A stretch of DNA of 64,000 nt from the NCBI GenBank assembly GCA_012295275.1, contig CM022665.1, forward strand, positions 29,970,457 through 30,034,456, in the 5' to 3' direction. Positions 1-14,384 of the stretch are shown piece by piece. Below the pieces are notes generated by a model. The model saw nothing but the letters and a program-made list of their open reading frames with translations, did not search any database and was not told where the DNA came from. The position numbers and the translations under genes are program-made. The stretch is from Chrysomallon squamiferum (taxonomy: Eukaryota; Mollusca; Gastropoda; Neomphalida; Peltospiridae). Each line of letters starts with the position of its first letter. Positions within the stretch are counted from its first letter, which is position 1.

Positions 1-3000
1 ATTATATCCTTGTATTCAGGAAATTCAGTTTTAAATCATACAATTTAAATTTTCCTGTTTGTTTTGTTCATTTCTTGATAGGGCAAAATTAAAGGCAATG
101 TATAACAACATACCTTTGAGTTTTTGCTAATATATTCACAAGATTTGTTCAAATTCTTTTCAGAACCAATAATAGATCATTATTCATCAGTTTAAATGTA
201 TTTATTGTAGGTGATTGACCAGCTGACAATTAGTGTTACTTTCAATTAAAGTATGAGGAACTTCAGATGGAAGATAGGAAATCCTTGCTTGTTAAAAGAT
301 TTCCTGTAGCTCATCACACTGATTGCTGACCAAATGATTCTCTTTGAAGTCTCTGTTAACTTGGGTTAACCAGTACTTCAAGTACTGATCTATGTTATTA
401 TCTTGACCTTTCTTATAATATATCACAGGTCTTAAAGCGTTTCCATATTCATCATTTAATAACTATCTGTGAGATAGTGGGTGTCATATGGGCTCATTTA
501 AAATGTCAGATATGAAATGTTTGTGTACTATTTCAGAAAGACCTTGTTTCAAAAACAATTTCTTTGTATTTGAGTTTATTTCATTAGCAGTGATACTATG
601 CATTACAGAAAGATTTTGCTTCTGTTTTGATTTATTTCATTGACTATGATACCTTTACTTCTGAAAGACTTTGTTTCTTTTGAATTTTGTTTTGTTAGCA
701 ATTTTGTAAGAATAATAATACTTTTTCATCACAAAATGAATATGAAAAACTTGGAACTGATTGATCTGTAAAAAGGTTCAAACTCCATCTCTGTTATTTT
801 ATATCCACCTTTACTTCATTATGTAAGAACGTTGGCAACTGATAATGGGTTCCTGATGCTGAGCTAAACACTTGAGAATGCACACAGATATAGATTCCCA
901 AGGAGTCAGGATGCCATGCTAAGGAAGATTTAATATGTGCAATAACAGTGAAAGAAGGAAGTCGGTTACAATATTGCTGAAAAGTGACATATGCAGCTGT
1001 GCCATTTTTACATAAGGATGTAATTTTATGTGTTTCCTGTTGGTCTGACTTTGTTAATAAAAGTTAGAAACTAATGAAATGATAAGGATCATAGACTTCC
1101 ATTTAATGTACGAAACCTATAAGTTAAAAGGAACCCTGATGATGAAGACTATTGATTGTCAAAAAAAAAAAAAGGAAACCAGTAGAATTAAAGTATTAGG
1201 AAAATCTAAATATGTTTCTGAATTATTTCTTCTTTTGTAAATAGTTTTCAAATATTCTTCAGTTTAAGACGGTAAAAATGGTGTTAATAGACAATATTCA
1301 CATTGATGAAATACTTTTAATACTTTTGGTTTTGGATGATGTTTACCTACTTTGCCTTAAAATATGACTTCTTGATTTGTCTGCAGCTTTTATGGTTATA
1401 ATCACTAATTTCCTTGTCATAAATCATATAGTATATGCCTTTGTTTGCTGTACAAGTGAAGCCTTGAACTTTTATATATCTGCTTTCTGTCTAGATGTTC
1501 TGACAATATGAAATATGGGTTGTTCGTGTTCAAAAGTGGAAAATAACTTTAATTAGACATTGTACAAACTGATTAATGACTTGCTTTCTTAAATTACATG
1601 TTAAGACTGAATAAAAAGTTGTTTGTTGAATAGGCTGCTTTGAGCTGCTAACAATTCCTGAAATAAGACATCTAATTTTCAACATGATCATGTACAAATT
1701 TCTTTACGTTTTTATGCAAAACTTAAAACTGTCTGATTTTAAAATTTGGTACAGGTTTTCTATTAATATAGTTGTATTTACATTCATTTCATTGTCTGTT
1801 CTGACATCCCAGTGTGAATAACTTCTCTTAAGTACCATCATGACACATTATTGTGACATATTGCTGGCAAATTACAGACAGCAGAAACTTCATTCATTTA
1901 AATCAGTCAAGCATGACTGAAACATAATTAAAGGACACCTGTTGACATTTTCCTTTGTTACTTTCGTTCATAGAAAAACTGTTATTAGGTTACCTAGGTA
2001 TAGTTTTTACTAGCCTAAAGGCAACAGTAATGTTCACTCGCATCCCGGGATCTTTTGGACTAAAAATGAAGCCAGTTGTCTCCAAATGCTTGAGAAACCT
2101 ACACATATATCTGTCAGCATGAAAATATTTTAAATTAATGCAATCTACTTTGCTACATCTTAAGTGGCATGATATATTCATTGATAAATCTGGAATGTTT
2201 ACTTCCATTCATGGTAGTTCATGTAACCAAAGATAAAATCAGATGCCTTCAAGAAAACAATTTGTATACCAGCTGATACTTCACATATAATTCCTTCTGG
2301 AAAACTTTAAAATTAAATGTTAAATGTTAACACAGAGTTTATAACAATTTTTTTTTGAGAAAAAAACAGAAAAATGAATAATACATTTTTTTATAATTAG
2401 TTTTTTTGAACTTCTTAAAAAAAAAAAAAAAATTAAAATTTTTTATTATTATTATTATTTTTATTTATATATATATTTTTTTTCATTTACAACAGTTGTG
2501 TTACATTACTAACAAAAATAAACCTATTTCAGAATTGCTGATGTCATTAGCTGGTCTCAGGTAGTTAAAATTAGAATAAACGTCATATTGAAGTATTGTG
2601 ATTTATATAGAATTGTTTTGTTGTTAACAGATAATACATATGTATTTATTTATTTTATTTTATTTTTCTAAATATTATTCTTTTATGTCATTTTTACACT
2701 TTAAAAATAAGATATATAAAAGATAAAAGAATGTTTTTAAAGAGTACTGACATGTGTATGAATGGGAACATGCTGAACTCATCTATCTAAAGGTCAAGAG
2801 ATCACCTATAGTTGAATTTACCTGTCTCCTCTTTTCACCAGCTTCTTTCTCCATCTTGTCAGCACTGAAAGGGTTTGTTATTTGTTTTTTTTCCTTTGTT
2901 CAAACCTTTTTCTTCTGTTTTCCTGAATACTTAAATATGAAATATAATAATAAAATAAAAAAATCCATGTTACTTGTGTACAACTACTACTGCTACAATA

Positions 3001-4017
3001 ATTACTGTTAGATGTTTAATTTTTTATTATTATTGTTGTTGCTACTACTGGTTCTTTGAACATTGGATGTATCTAAATTATGTATAAGATAATTTATTAT
3101 TTTTTAAAAATCTTTTTGATGATGAACAGTTGAATTTTAAAATTTATAATTTTGTTAATGATTATGTAGAATGTCTCACGGATTATTACTAGTAAGGAAA
3201 AGGAATATCAGAAAGACATACAATTTTTGGGAGATAAAGTTTAGTACTTTATATATTACAAAAAGTTCTGTTATTTATCTTTTGGTTAGATCTTTAATAA
3301 TGTTACCAAATAGATTTATCTTTTACCACGCTAATTAAAATGAACAGAAAACTCTTGATTATTTTTCTAATGTCTCCAATGATCTATGTTACTTATGTAA
3401 TTAATTTTTGTAATTATTTGTACTCTGTTTGTACTTATAATACATTTTTATCAGAACATATATGCATGCATGTTCTTTATTGTAACATCAACCTCAATAC
3501 ATGAGAACAGCTTTTGACATTTTGAAGATATTTATGAAGTGAAGATTAACTGGTGTTATATTGCTTTTCAAATACCATGTTGTAATAACAACCACATATT
3601 CAAATGATTCATCATCTGCCTTCTCATAACCAGTACAATACATTTGGGACAAGCCAAAATTAGTCACTTTTGTACCTGATTAACAGATATAATTGTTCCT
3701 AGTTTCATATTGCACATTATCATCTGTCTGTAAAACAAATGAGACGTGTTTTGTTTTGTTTGTAGGAAACAGCTTTACTTAGTATAGTCAAATGTACTGT
3801 TACTTTAGCTGTTTTACCTCAGTCCCTTTTATTTATGCCTTAAAGCACTTAAGATTTATTTACAGTTTATCTATTTGAACAGCATAAATAATTTTTTTTT
3901 AGTGTAACTTGTAAACTGAGTAGTTTATTAAGAGGCTGTGCTGTTACTTTTTATTAATTGAATGTTTGGTAAAACATTTTTCAAAATTAAAAATGCATTA
4001 AGTATTGAGTGTTTATT

Positions 4018-4020
<3 letters not shown>

Positions 4021-4096
<76 letters not shown>
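4021..4096. repeat. (GTT)n microsatellite
   Basis: An almost perfect GTT run of about 25 units, with one GTC interruption near the right end. It lies in non-coding DNA. Confidence 0.95.
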
Positions 4097-4097
<1 letters not shown>

Positions 4098-6482
4098 CGT
4101 TGTTTTAGCTAATTCTTAAACATGTTAAACAATAATAAAGAAAAAAAAAAAAATTTAAATTTTATTATTGAACATTGTGTAATAGGAGTTCCTTTTTTCT
4201 GTCCAGAATCAAACATGCAAAACAAAATGAACAGTGTATTTTATTTTTAAAATATTTAAACAGATTTAAAGGCAGTTTTTAACCATATGTTAACACATTT
4301 TACAATGTGTATATTAAATATGCTTCCAAGTTGCCAAGAAATAATAAACAAGATGAATGATAACCTTTGAAGCTCTTTCATATCTATACTCATTTAATTT
4401 GGGTGTGGGCCTTAACTATTTATTAATTCTGATTGTAGAAGACAGAACATGCATTTTAGTCAGTGTTGTAAATAAAATGTTAACAACAAGTTAATCTTAC
4501 TACACAATTAATATAGAATGTTAACAATAAAAAAATCCATTGTTAATATATATATATATGCTAAAGTGTCTGTATATTTTATTTAAAGTTTATCTCTGAT
4601 GCTGAAAACATATGGCCTAAAAATATTTTGTATTGTTTATGTTGTTTTATTTGAAGTTATTACCAATCTTTGCTAATCATTAAGTTTAACAATAATTGTA
4701 ACAACCTAATAAGGATATGTGAAGGCAGACTAATTTAACAGTAATGTGTAAGTATGTAAAATGTGTTGAACATTTGTTATTTAACATTATTTAATATTAT
4801 TATTATTATTATTATTATTTATTTATTTACTTACTTATTAAAATGTTACTAGTATTTCTGAATGAGAAAATTCCAGGCTGTTACAGGTCTGAATGAAATC
4901 TCTAAGCATTGTGATATTTCACACTGAGAATGTATGTGACTAAATGTGTGTACTTTGAATACAGTCACATTCCTTGTGTGTTTACCATGACTACTGTTGT
5001 GAAAGCATGAAGCTTTCGAAAACCGATCTGTTAACAAAGTGGTGTAAAATACAATAGAATACACATTTAACATCCAGCTGGAAGGAATATATTAACTTAA
5101 TAAAGAAAAATTAAGGTTCTGGTCTAACTGTAATTAAATAACTATAAAATAATTCTTGATTAATGAAATCTATGCTTAAACTGTGAAATTTGTCTTCATA
5201 ATTGATTTGTAATTATGTTTCAAAGTTTGTTTTCAAATCATTTCTCAAAGAAATCAATTAAGAATATGTGACAGACAGCCTTTAACACTTTTGTTATTAT
5301 TATTTTTTTTTTTTCTGTCTTTTTTTATTTTTTCCTTTCATTATTGTTTACATTGTTTGTTTTGTTTTGTTTTCCTTTTAGTTTTCCACCATTGGTTCAC
5401 AATATTAACATCATTAAAGCTGATAACATAAATATCTGAGATCAAAAATAAAGCAAAAACTTTTTCTTAGTATAATGATATTATACATTTATCATGTAAA
5501 TATTTATGTTATCTGTTTTATTGTTAGTGTTCTCATATTATCTGGACAAAAATACACTGAAAGGAATATTGCCATGGTTGATAAATTTACTGGGATCTGG
5601 ACAATGCTAAAAATGTGCCCCTATGAATGTATTAACAGTGACTGGTCACTCTTTGGTATTATTTCTAGCTCTTTGCATATGACCTCCTACAGCTGTCACA
5701 GCATTATTATTACTGTAAAAGCTAAAGAAGTGGAAAATCTTGAAATTTGTGATTCTATGCACATATAAAAGCACAGCTTAGTTTGTATTATCTGTAGTGG
5801 TCGGCCATGCAACAAAGCCGTTTCTCAAAATGTATCAGTACCTAAATTCGGAATTGCTGGAATGAATAATTATGCAATGAGAACCTTTGAAGGCAAGAAT
5901 ATGTCAGTGATGTTAGTGGCATCATTTTAAGTATTTTGTTTTAGCTAAGAACATACACCTTGTGCTAAACGGTGCAACAACATAAACACAGGATAACAGG
6001 TATAATGTTTTCCCAGTGGCTGAACATGTCTATTTTGTTTAATGTTCTGATGCTTAGAACAACTTTGCAAATGCTAAACATAATCACTGCTTCAAATGTT
6101 CTGGTTAACAGGTTAGAATGCATGCTCCATTAACTTTTTTTGCAAGGAATATGAATTACTTGCATGTTGTTTTATGCATGTTTTGTTATTGTTAGCAGAA
6201 TCAAATAATTTACCAAGCAGGAATACATTATGAGGCTGGAAGGAAATCTTCAAAATCAAATTTGGCATCTATGAATTTCATTTGATTTGTATATTATCAG
6301 TAAATTTGTAACAGATATATCATGGAAAAGTGGGAAAATGTTTATATTATATTTATATATTAATATTTTTTATATGTATCTTGTATAAATATATATTCTA
6401 ACATAAAATAGAAACGAATGTGAATAGTTATATATACAAAATGTAAAGTAAAGCAGAAAACATTTCATATAAACCACATTTA

Positions 6483-6487
<5 letters not shown>

Positions 6488-6528
<41 letters not shown>

Positions 6529-6579
6529 GCATGAGGGAAAAGCAATTGTGTTTTAAAAAAAAAAAAAAAAAAAAAAAAA
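6488..6579. repeat. (TTA)n tract followed by poly(A)
   Basis: About 13 TTA units (6488-6526), then after a short unique spacer a run of 25 A (6555-6579). Apparent reading frames here translate to homopolymers and are not genes. Confidence 0.9.
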
Positions 6580-9500
6580 TCGAACATCTTGTTAACAGTT
6601 TGCTGGTGTTTTTGGCTTGTGAAACATTAAGGTATGTTGTAGGAATGCAGGTGGGCACACAATGTGCTGTTTTCCAAGCTCCTCCTTGTCTGGACCATGG
6701 TAAGGTCGTGAAGTTTATTTGCTATTCCTGTTATGTGAGACATGGCAGGGCTGCAGGTTAAACAGAGTGCCAGAGGAGGTACATTTGTTTGGGCTGAAAG
6801 TTGTTGGTTAATAAGAGTCCAAAGAGGCTGAAGAAACCAAAATTTAATTTTTCAGTTTTTATTATATGCTTTTATGTGGTAACATTGTTTTGATACTGAA
6901 GACTGTAAATGAAAAAAGAAATGTTTCCCGTTTTAATTTTTAATTTTATTAAATTGTATTTTATTATTATTTTACATATGTGAGTAGTTGTACATTGTTC
7001 ATTATTTTTATTTTTTTAATAATTTTTAGAGAAGAATTTCTAAATATTTAAATGATTTGTCTTGCAAGTATTTATATCATATATATCTGTAAGGTAAAAA
7101 AATTAAATGAATATTTATGAAATACATAACCATTTCCTCAGCTGATTTTATTATTAAAAACTTCTAAAAATTAATTTAAAAATGTTTATTCATAAAGTAA
7201 TATAACTACTTTCAATTTCGTACTGAATTTCCAGTTTTTAAATAGATTATTATAATTATTATCTTCATTTCATAACATAATGTTGTAATATTATAGTGAG
7301 ACAGACTGAAAAGTACACATACACAGTAGTATTATACAGCCTTCAGGCCATATGTCACCTTTTTTCCAGTGTTGGTGACCTGTTTTAGAAAATATCTGAC
7401 AGGAATTTCTTTTCATTCAGGCAGTTACTTGTCCTGTCAAGCCAGTCTTGGTTTTGGACATTGTTGTTTTTCTCAGACTTACTGTGGATTATTATCCTAT
7501 GCTGACAGGAGATTACTGTTCTCTGGCTAGATAATACTATGACTAGTGCACTATATGCGAGTTCACATTTACTGGGAAACAACAGTGTCAAAACTGTTGT
7601 ATTCATTAATCAATGAGATGGCTTACTGCTCAATTCATTGTTTTGTCTCACCACTATCAACATATTGGTTTTCTTCTACTGGCTGATTATGGCAACAACT
7701 ATGAAAAAAATCAATTGATTGTTTGTCCTTATGTTTTTGATCTGTGTACATTTCATTAAGCAAATACTTTTAAGTAAGATAGAAATCATTTCAGTTCATT
7801 TAATGGCTGATCTCCAGTTATGTATAAATAAATAGGGTTTTCTGCCAGAGAAAATAATATATATATATATATATATACCAAGTTGGTTAAGTTTCTTTCG
7901 ACAAGACATAAGTAAAAGAAAACCAGAAAAATGTGCATCACCAGTCTGGGACTGATATGGATGTCTGACTGACTACTTATTCCTATTATGTTAAATATTT
8001 TCAGTTGTGATCTTCTATTTGAAGTAAAATCTGGAACATATTGTTTTTTAAATGAAAAGCAACTAAAATTAAAATCTAGATGTATATATATATGTATGCC
8101 TAGAATTATTTTGGGGTATGTACTTCATGTTTTACTCCTTTTCATATATCAAATACACTAAAAGGTGGTTGCTCATTTTTATATTTTGAGAATAGAAAAT
8201 ATGATAGTTACAAAAGTGATTGAAATCATAATAAATACATAACTTCAAAGATGCTTTTCCTCATGCTGACTACTGGAAAACACATGTCTGAGATTCTGTA
8301 GGTTGTATGTAATTTGATGTCAAATGTTACAAATACATCAGTATACCTTTGGTACTTCAGATGGAATGACAGATAACTGTTTTGTATTGATGAACATAAC
8401 ATATGATGCCAGGGGGTATTTATTACAAATATTTTCACCTTGCTTACACAGAGTATTTTTATGTTGTTGTTTTTTATGGTACTTTTGAAGATTAACATGT
8501 TAAATTTATTTTCTTGGTCTATTTTAATAACTGACTTTTAGTATTTGTTTTTAAGAAAGTTTCTAGAATAGTTAATAAAAATGGGGTTTTGGGGTGGGTT
8601 TTTTTACTGTACAATATATTTTTTCATTATGAACCATCTCTGACACACACTCACACGCAAATGCACATGCACTCCTTGAATTTATAAAATACAGCCTGGT
8701 TGTATGGCATGATTATTAATTAATGAAGAGATTTGAACTTGTAATTTAATTCAGGAAGTTAAATAATATGTACTATGTTGTACAAAAATAACATTATATA
8801 TTGGTGATACAATTAATGAGATTAGAATAGTCATAACTGCATTTCCTATATAATCTTGTATCCAACTTAGACTTTTATATTAGATCTTTATTTTGTTCTA
8901 GTCTAAACATTTTGTCATATGATAAGTAAGTTAAAAAGCTGGTGATAATAACAGATGTGTCTTTCTTTCTTGCTACATATTCTCACGGGGTACATTATCC
9001 AATCTGGTGGACAGTTGCACCACGAATTACTATGAAATTGTATGTAATCCTATCCAAATCTGACCTACATTCACAGCAACTTACCTGTATTCTATTTATT
9101 CGCATATATTAAAAAAAAAAATTTCTTTCATGAGTCATAACAAAGTTATCTAAATCACTGTGGGGAAAAGAATACAAGTTTCAAGGCTTTGTTGGTAAAA
9201 TGTACTTACTTGATGTACAACCACAATGTTTATGTAAACTTCAACTGAAATGTTTTAAATTTAAATTGTAGATTTGTTTACATTTTTAATTTTCACATAT
9301 AAGTGTTTTAATATACATGTAAGTACATTCACTTTGATTAATAATTCAGAACCAATTTTTGACTCTCTAATTTCTGTTTCTACTTATAAATATAAGATAC
9401 TTATTGATTTGGATTTCAGTTACAAAATGCATGTACTGAAGATTTTAGTTTTGGCTGCAACCATTTTAATTGTAACAGTTAGCTGACAGTTGTACAAAAT

Positions 9501-11278
9501 ACTGTCTAAAATAAAGGAGTCTTGTTATACAATTTTAAAACTCCTCAGTTATCAGCAGATTTTTAAAGTTTTTTATTTCATTTTAATTTGTTTATTTAGA
9601 CCATAAACATTATTTTTCTTCTAATATTAAAGATATCTATTTTAAAATATTGTAGGTAATTTCTAGTAACTAATAATCATCTTTGATTATGAATGCAATA
9701 AATGTACTATTTATTTTTTAATTCAGTAATATTCTTCTCTTGATATAAATATTAAAATACAGCCATCAGTTACTCAAATAGCTAAAGGTACAAAAATAAG
9801 TATTATAATCAATAACATTATATATTAATTGGTCTTCTGTAACAAACATCCTAGTTTGAGTTTTTATTTATTTATTTATTTATTTTTAATACTAGTAATA
9901 AAACAATATTTTATTATATTTTGTTAATAAATTGCTTTTGAAAAATCCATATAATCTGTTTAAATTTTCAGGGTATTTACCCTTCATGCCTGTATATTCA
10001 TTTGTTATCAGTACAGGTGTAGTAAGACAGATGATTAAATTGCTGGTGAGAACTTGCAGTGAAGGAACGCTGTGTTTGTAACTGATTATTGGCATTCTGT
10101 CAGTAGCCATATTACACTCCTAATTTGATGAGACTTAACAACTTTGACCAGTGAAAGGTGGAAATTACCACTGCTGTCAGTAGTAATCCAGTGGAAATGA
10201 GTAAAAAAGCATGTTGTATCTGTCTATCCAGTATTCTTTTTTCATTCTCATGTCATTATGAACACAAGTTCTGATTTCATCAGTAAGGTCCTAAATTATG
10301 CCTTGTTCTCATTGTCATTCTTAATTTTGAATTGGAGTGAATTTACAAAGCAAGAACACACACACAAAGTTTCATTATAGTTGTTATTGTTGGAATTCTG
10401 GAACTTGTTTCCATATGAAAATAATTACTTGCTCTCTGAGCTATATTCAAATATACATTAGCATTTTTATTTAATCATTTTTAATCCATTTTTAGATCTT
10501 GTCTTCTAATTCATAGTTTATTTTATTATTGTTGTTTTACCACAGACCATACCTTTAAAAACTCTATAAAATGGTAATCAAAAGATAAGATCAGTCTATA
10601 AATACACAGAGACTTTCCATGATTTGTGTAGTTTCATTTGTGCCAGTGGTAGACCATGTTATCTGCATCTCCAGCTGATAAGAATCATACTGGATTTCAT
10701 GTGAACCACACACACACAGCTGTGTGATATAATTCTGAAGATAACCACCTCACAACAGATGTTATACACATAAACACACAGTCTTTCCAGTTTCTTTTGT
10801 CAAACTAAATAATTCAGAAATAAAAATCTATAATTTTTGTGTTAGTCCCAAAAGAAAAAGTAAGAGTTTTTAATTTTGAAGGTTATTATTTATTTATTTA
10901 TTATGATTTTTTTTGTGTGGATTTTTTATTATTATTATTATTATGACCAAACAGGTAGTCAAGTTTGTTTTAAAATTTATTATTATGATTTTTGTGGTAA
11001 CAGATCGAATATGATTTATTAGGCTATCAATCAGGATTTTACTAAAATCAATCCTTTGTGTTTCTGATAGATGTTTTGAATGGAATCTACATTTTCAATC
11101 AGTTCTCTGTCACAAATAAATGCTTGAAAAATGTAACTGTAAAAACAATTAATATATATATCAGATTGAATGTTTAATTTTTTAAATTTTTAAAATTTTT
11201 AATTTTTTGGATACTAGCCATACTTTTCAGTAACCAGTATAGCTAGACTCATACTAAAATGATTTTATTTATTTTCAG

Positions 11279-11519
11279 ATCAACAAAAACTTCCATTCTG
11301 AAGAAGCCACCCTAGCCTAAGGTATAGCAGACTAATGCCATATTTCCAGGAAAATGTAACTTGATAGCAATTTTGTCTGTTTCTCAATGGATCAGGAGTT
11401 AGTGCAGTACAGGTGGACTTCCTTCAGTAGAAGGCTTCAGTATGCAGAAAATGATTGACATATCTTCACCATGTACACTGGAAGATATTCTGACTGTACT
11501 GGCAGAATGCACATCAAGG
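11279..11519 (+). other. Possible 5'UTR exon of SIPA1L-like gene
   Basis: A pyrimidine-rich stretch ending in TTTTCAG (to 11278) precedes about 240 bases of more balanced composition, and a GTAGAC donor-like site follows at 11520. All frames contain stops, so it would be untranslated. It lies 350 bases upstream of the initiator ATG at 11870, which has its own acceptor-like TTTCAG ending at 11854. Alternatively transcription could run straight through from 11279 into the first coding exon. This is an inference from splice-like signals only. Confidence 0.3.
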
Positions 11520-11869
11520 TAGACTGTGTGCCTTTACTGAAATGCAAGACTCTAATGTTTTGAAATTGGCTTGATTACATTCAGTACTTTGATACTGTAA
11601 TATGTCAGCATGAATGAATCAAACCCACTGTGAATTAATCAGTGTGGCTTCTTACTGGAAGTTATTTTTACTGAATTCTGCAGTAGTTGATAATAGAATA
11701 AAATGTTACAAAATTATCTTGCATCACACTTGGAAATGTTTCTGAATATGGATTACAAAGTGTATGTAGTGCAATACCTAACCATTTGTGCATAAATTTT
11801 CATGTAAGAATATAACTTCAGTGCAAGTAATGCTTGCACAGGTATTCATTTCAGGAAATTAAGGTGGCA

Positions 11870-13325
11870 ATGGCCACCAAAAACCAAGGATTTTCCCAGG
11901 GATGTTCAGATATTGAAACCGTTAGACAAAGAGCAATGCAAGCTGTTGAATATTACCAACGTCAGATGGCACCTGCATATTCTGGCAACAAGGGAAACAA
12001 ACATTCTGGAGATTATGCCAGTGGTAAAAACTACACTGGTTATAATTACATGTCCACAGAAGAGGCACTTCATTCAGGTGTAGAACCTGCTTCTTCAAGT
12101 AATTTCTACCGTGCAAAAATGAAGGCAGGAATTATTGACATGCGCAGTTCTATGAGTGAACGAATTGGATCTGGCCGGAGTCGATCCAGAACTTTACAGG
12201 GTCTTTACAGTCAGGCTGGTAGGACTAGAACTCAGACATATTCAGAAAATAAAAATCGACCAAAGCCTGTTCCCCCTCCAAAGCCAGCTCACATGACAAA
12301 ATCATATGTTACACCATCATCACAAGGTAATTCTAAGGCATTGTACCGAAGTAATAGCAATGTGGAAATGGACAGTCTTGAGTTGATAGATGATAAGGAT
12401 TTGCCTCCAGCTGGGAATATTCACCGAGAGTATGGTAGCACATCATCACTTGATATTCTTGGTACTAGTGGTGACAATGACTTCTTTGCAATGCTTAAAG
12501 ATTTCCAGAATCAAAACCTGGACCAGAGAAGTGCAGCACCCATAAAACTTAATGAATTGCTTAGAGGCAGAACAGATCCAAAGGACAGTGGCAAGGTTTC
12601 CAATGGCACTGTAAATTTTGATAAAGAAAATGAAGAAAACTCAGATAGTCCAAAGGTCAAAGCTAAATCCAAGCAGAAAGATAGAAAAACACGAGCCAAA
12701 TCAATAACAGGTGAAACAAGTGCTGGAATTCTGAAAAAATTACGTGGTAGTAAACCTGATGCAGACATTACTTCAAAAGTTGAAAGTTTTGATGATGGAA
12801 AGTCTGAAGAACGCTGTAGAAGGAAAGCCTTTGCACATTTTGATTGCCAAAGTGTTGGAATCAATTTGAATGAGGTTATTCGAAGCAAGCAGAATTCAGG
12901 GATTGTAAGAAACACAACAACAGGGGCATCAGCAGCATCATTTAGTCGCAACAGCTATGCAGGGGATAAGGATGATCCAGATATTATAGCTGGCACTGAT
13001 GATGGTGATGGAAAATCAAATGATCTGGTGCTCAGCTGTCCTTTTTTCCGCAATGAAATTGGTGGAGAAGAAGAGCGAATAATTAGCTTGACAAAACAGA
13101 CCGCTCACAAACGTGTTCATTCTAATGTAGATGCAAATCACAGCAACCAAACTCACAGTGCAATTTCTTGGTATCGTCACCCACAATGTTGTGGTGTGGC
13201 TGTACTGGACTCTTCCCAATCTCCATCTGGTAAAATTCTACCACCCCAGGTCTCTCATCGTGGACATATCATAGAATATGTGGATCATGGTGCATTTTAT
13301 TACAGACATTTCTTTTATAGATATG
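11870..13325 (+). CDS. SIPA1L: SIPA1L first coding exon (N-terminal region)
   Basis: One 1456 nt exon encodes residues 1-485, nearly 30% of the protein. It is mostly low-complexity and polar, with short conserved islands: a Ser/Arg-rich SRSRSRT segment, a proline-rich PVPPPKPAH stretch that could bind SH3 domains, HREYGSTSS, a LKKLRGSKP basic patch, [11 protein letters not shown] and [15 protein letters not shown]. The last island opens the region that in Rap1GAP relatives forms the dimerisation part before the catalytic domain. The exon ends in TATG before GTAAGT; the codon is completed as Glu in exon 2, giving FYRYEHQNYFG. Confidence 0.93.
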
Positions 13326-14268
13326 GTAAGTTCATTCTTGTAAATGAATGTTTGTATATTATACTGACTGTAGCCTTCACCAAGTTATTTTTGATAACTG
13401 AAACTATTTTAAAACAAATATGAATACCAGATTACCCTTTTTGTTGTCAAGAAATGATGTATTTATTAATATTATTATTTGCCAAAGTAGATCAAAGTAA
13501 GTACATTGTTAAATAAATAAAAAATTAAAAAATAAAAAATATATAAATATAGTCATTAATGTAAATAAGGCCTTGACACTGCTGTAGGTTTACAGACTTA
13601 TACTACAATAATGTGAACTGATTTTAGATATCCTTAAAAACTCAAACATTTTTATTAATATTTTTTTACCATATAGAATATTGTACATTTATAATAAACA
13701 AACATTTTAATAACTTTCCCACTTTACCTGGAACACTTGGGTTTGTAAATACTTGGAGATATTATGTTTATAGATTTGTTAACATGCTTCCTTTCATTTG
13801 GTATATAAAGACTGCAAGGAATAAGCATGAATTTAATGTGTATATATCATAGTGTTATGAAATTGTTTTAAAGGATTTAACAGTTAATTAATATCCAAGT
13901 CTATCTGCAGACACACACATCTGTTTTTAAGGGTTGTAGGAAAAAATGGCACCTTATTTATTTTTTCTCTATAGCTGCTCTGATAAAAAAATTTAAAAGT
14001 ACTTTTGAAAATACTGTTTATTCAAGCAGTATTGTTACATACATGTAATATATAGCATCACTCAGCACTTGGTTTTGCTTAACAAAGTACAGCAGTATAT
14101 CAGAGTTTAATATCACACATATGCACACACACACATACATATATGTATGCTTTCACATGTACATAGATAAATAAGTATATTCATACAGATGTACCTAATG
14201 TAAATATGCATACCATAGTTAAAATATCCTTTAGAATGATATCATTCTGTCAGTTCAAACAGCATAAG

Positions 14269-14313
<45 letters not shown>

Positions 14314-14344
14314 TGTGTATGCATATATTTATATATATATATAA

Positions 14345-14384
<40 letters not shown>

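Larger units (their letters stand above)
1..11278. other. Non-coding AT-rich flank or 5' introns
   Basis: No open reading frame here looks like a protein, and I could not place any exon by splice signals plus similarity. The stretch is very AT-rich, with poly(A)/poly(T) runs, (GTT)n, (TTA)n and (AT)n tracts. A block at about 6620-6835 is less AT-rich than its surroundings and could be an unrecognised non-coding exon or an old repeat, but nothing identifies it. The region may be intergenic or may contain 5'UTR introns of the downstream SIPA1L gene. Confidence 0.6.

Noticed and set aside
5475-5768. 97-codon frame in the upstream flank
   Set aside because: No recognisable domain, AT-rich composition like surrounding non-coding DNA, no splice or promoter context.
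12511-12951. 146-codon frame on the minus strand inside SIPA1L exon 1
   Set aside because: A shadow of the conserved plus-strand coding sequence, which has clear family similarity.
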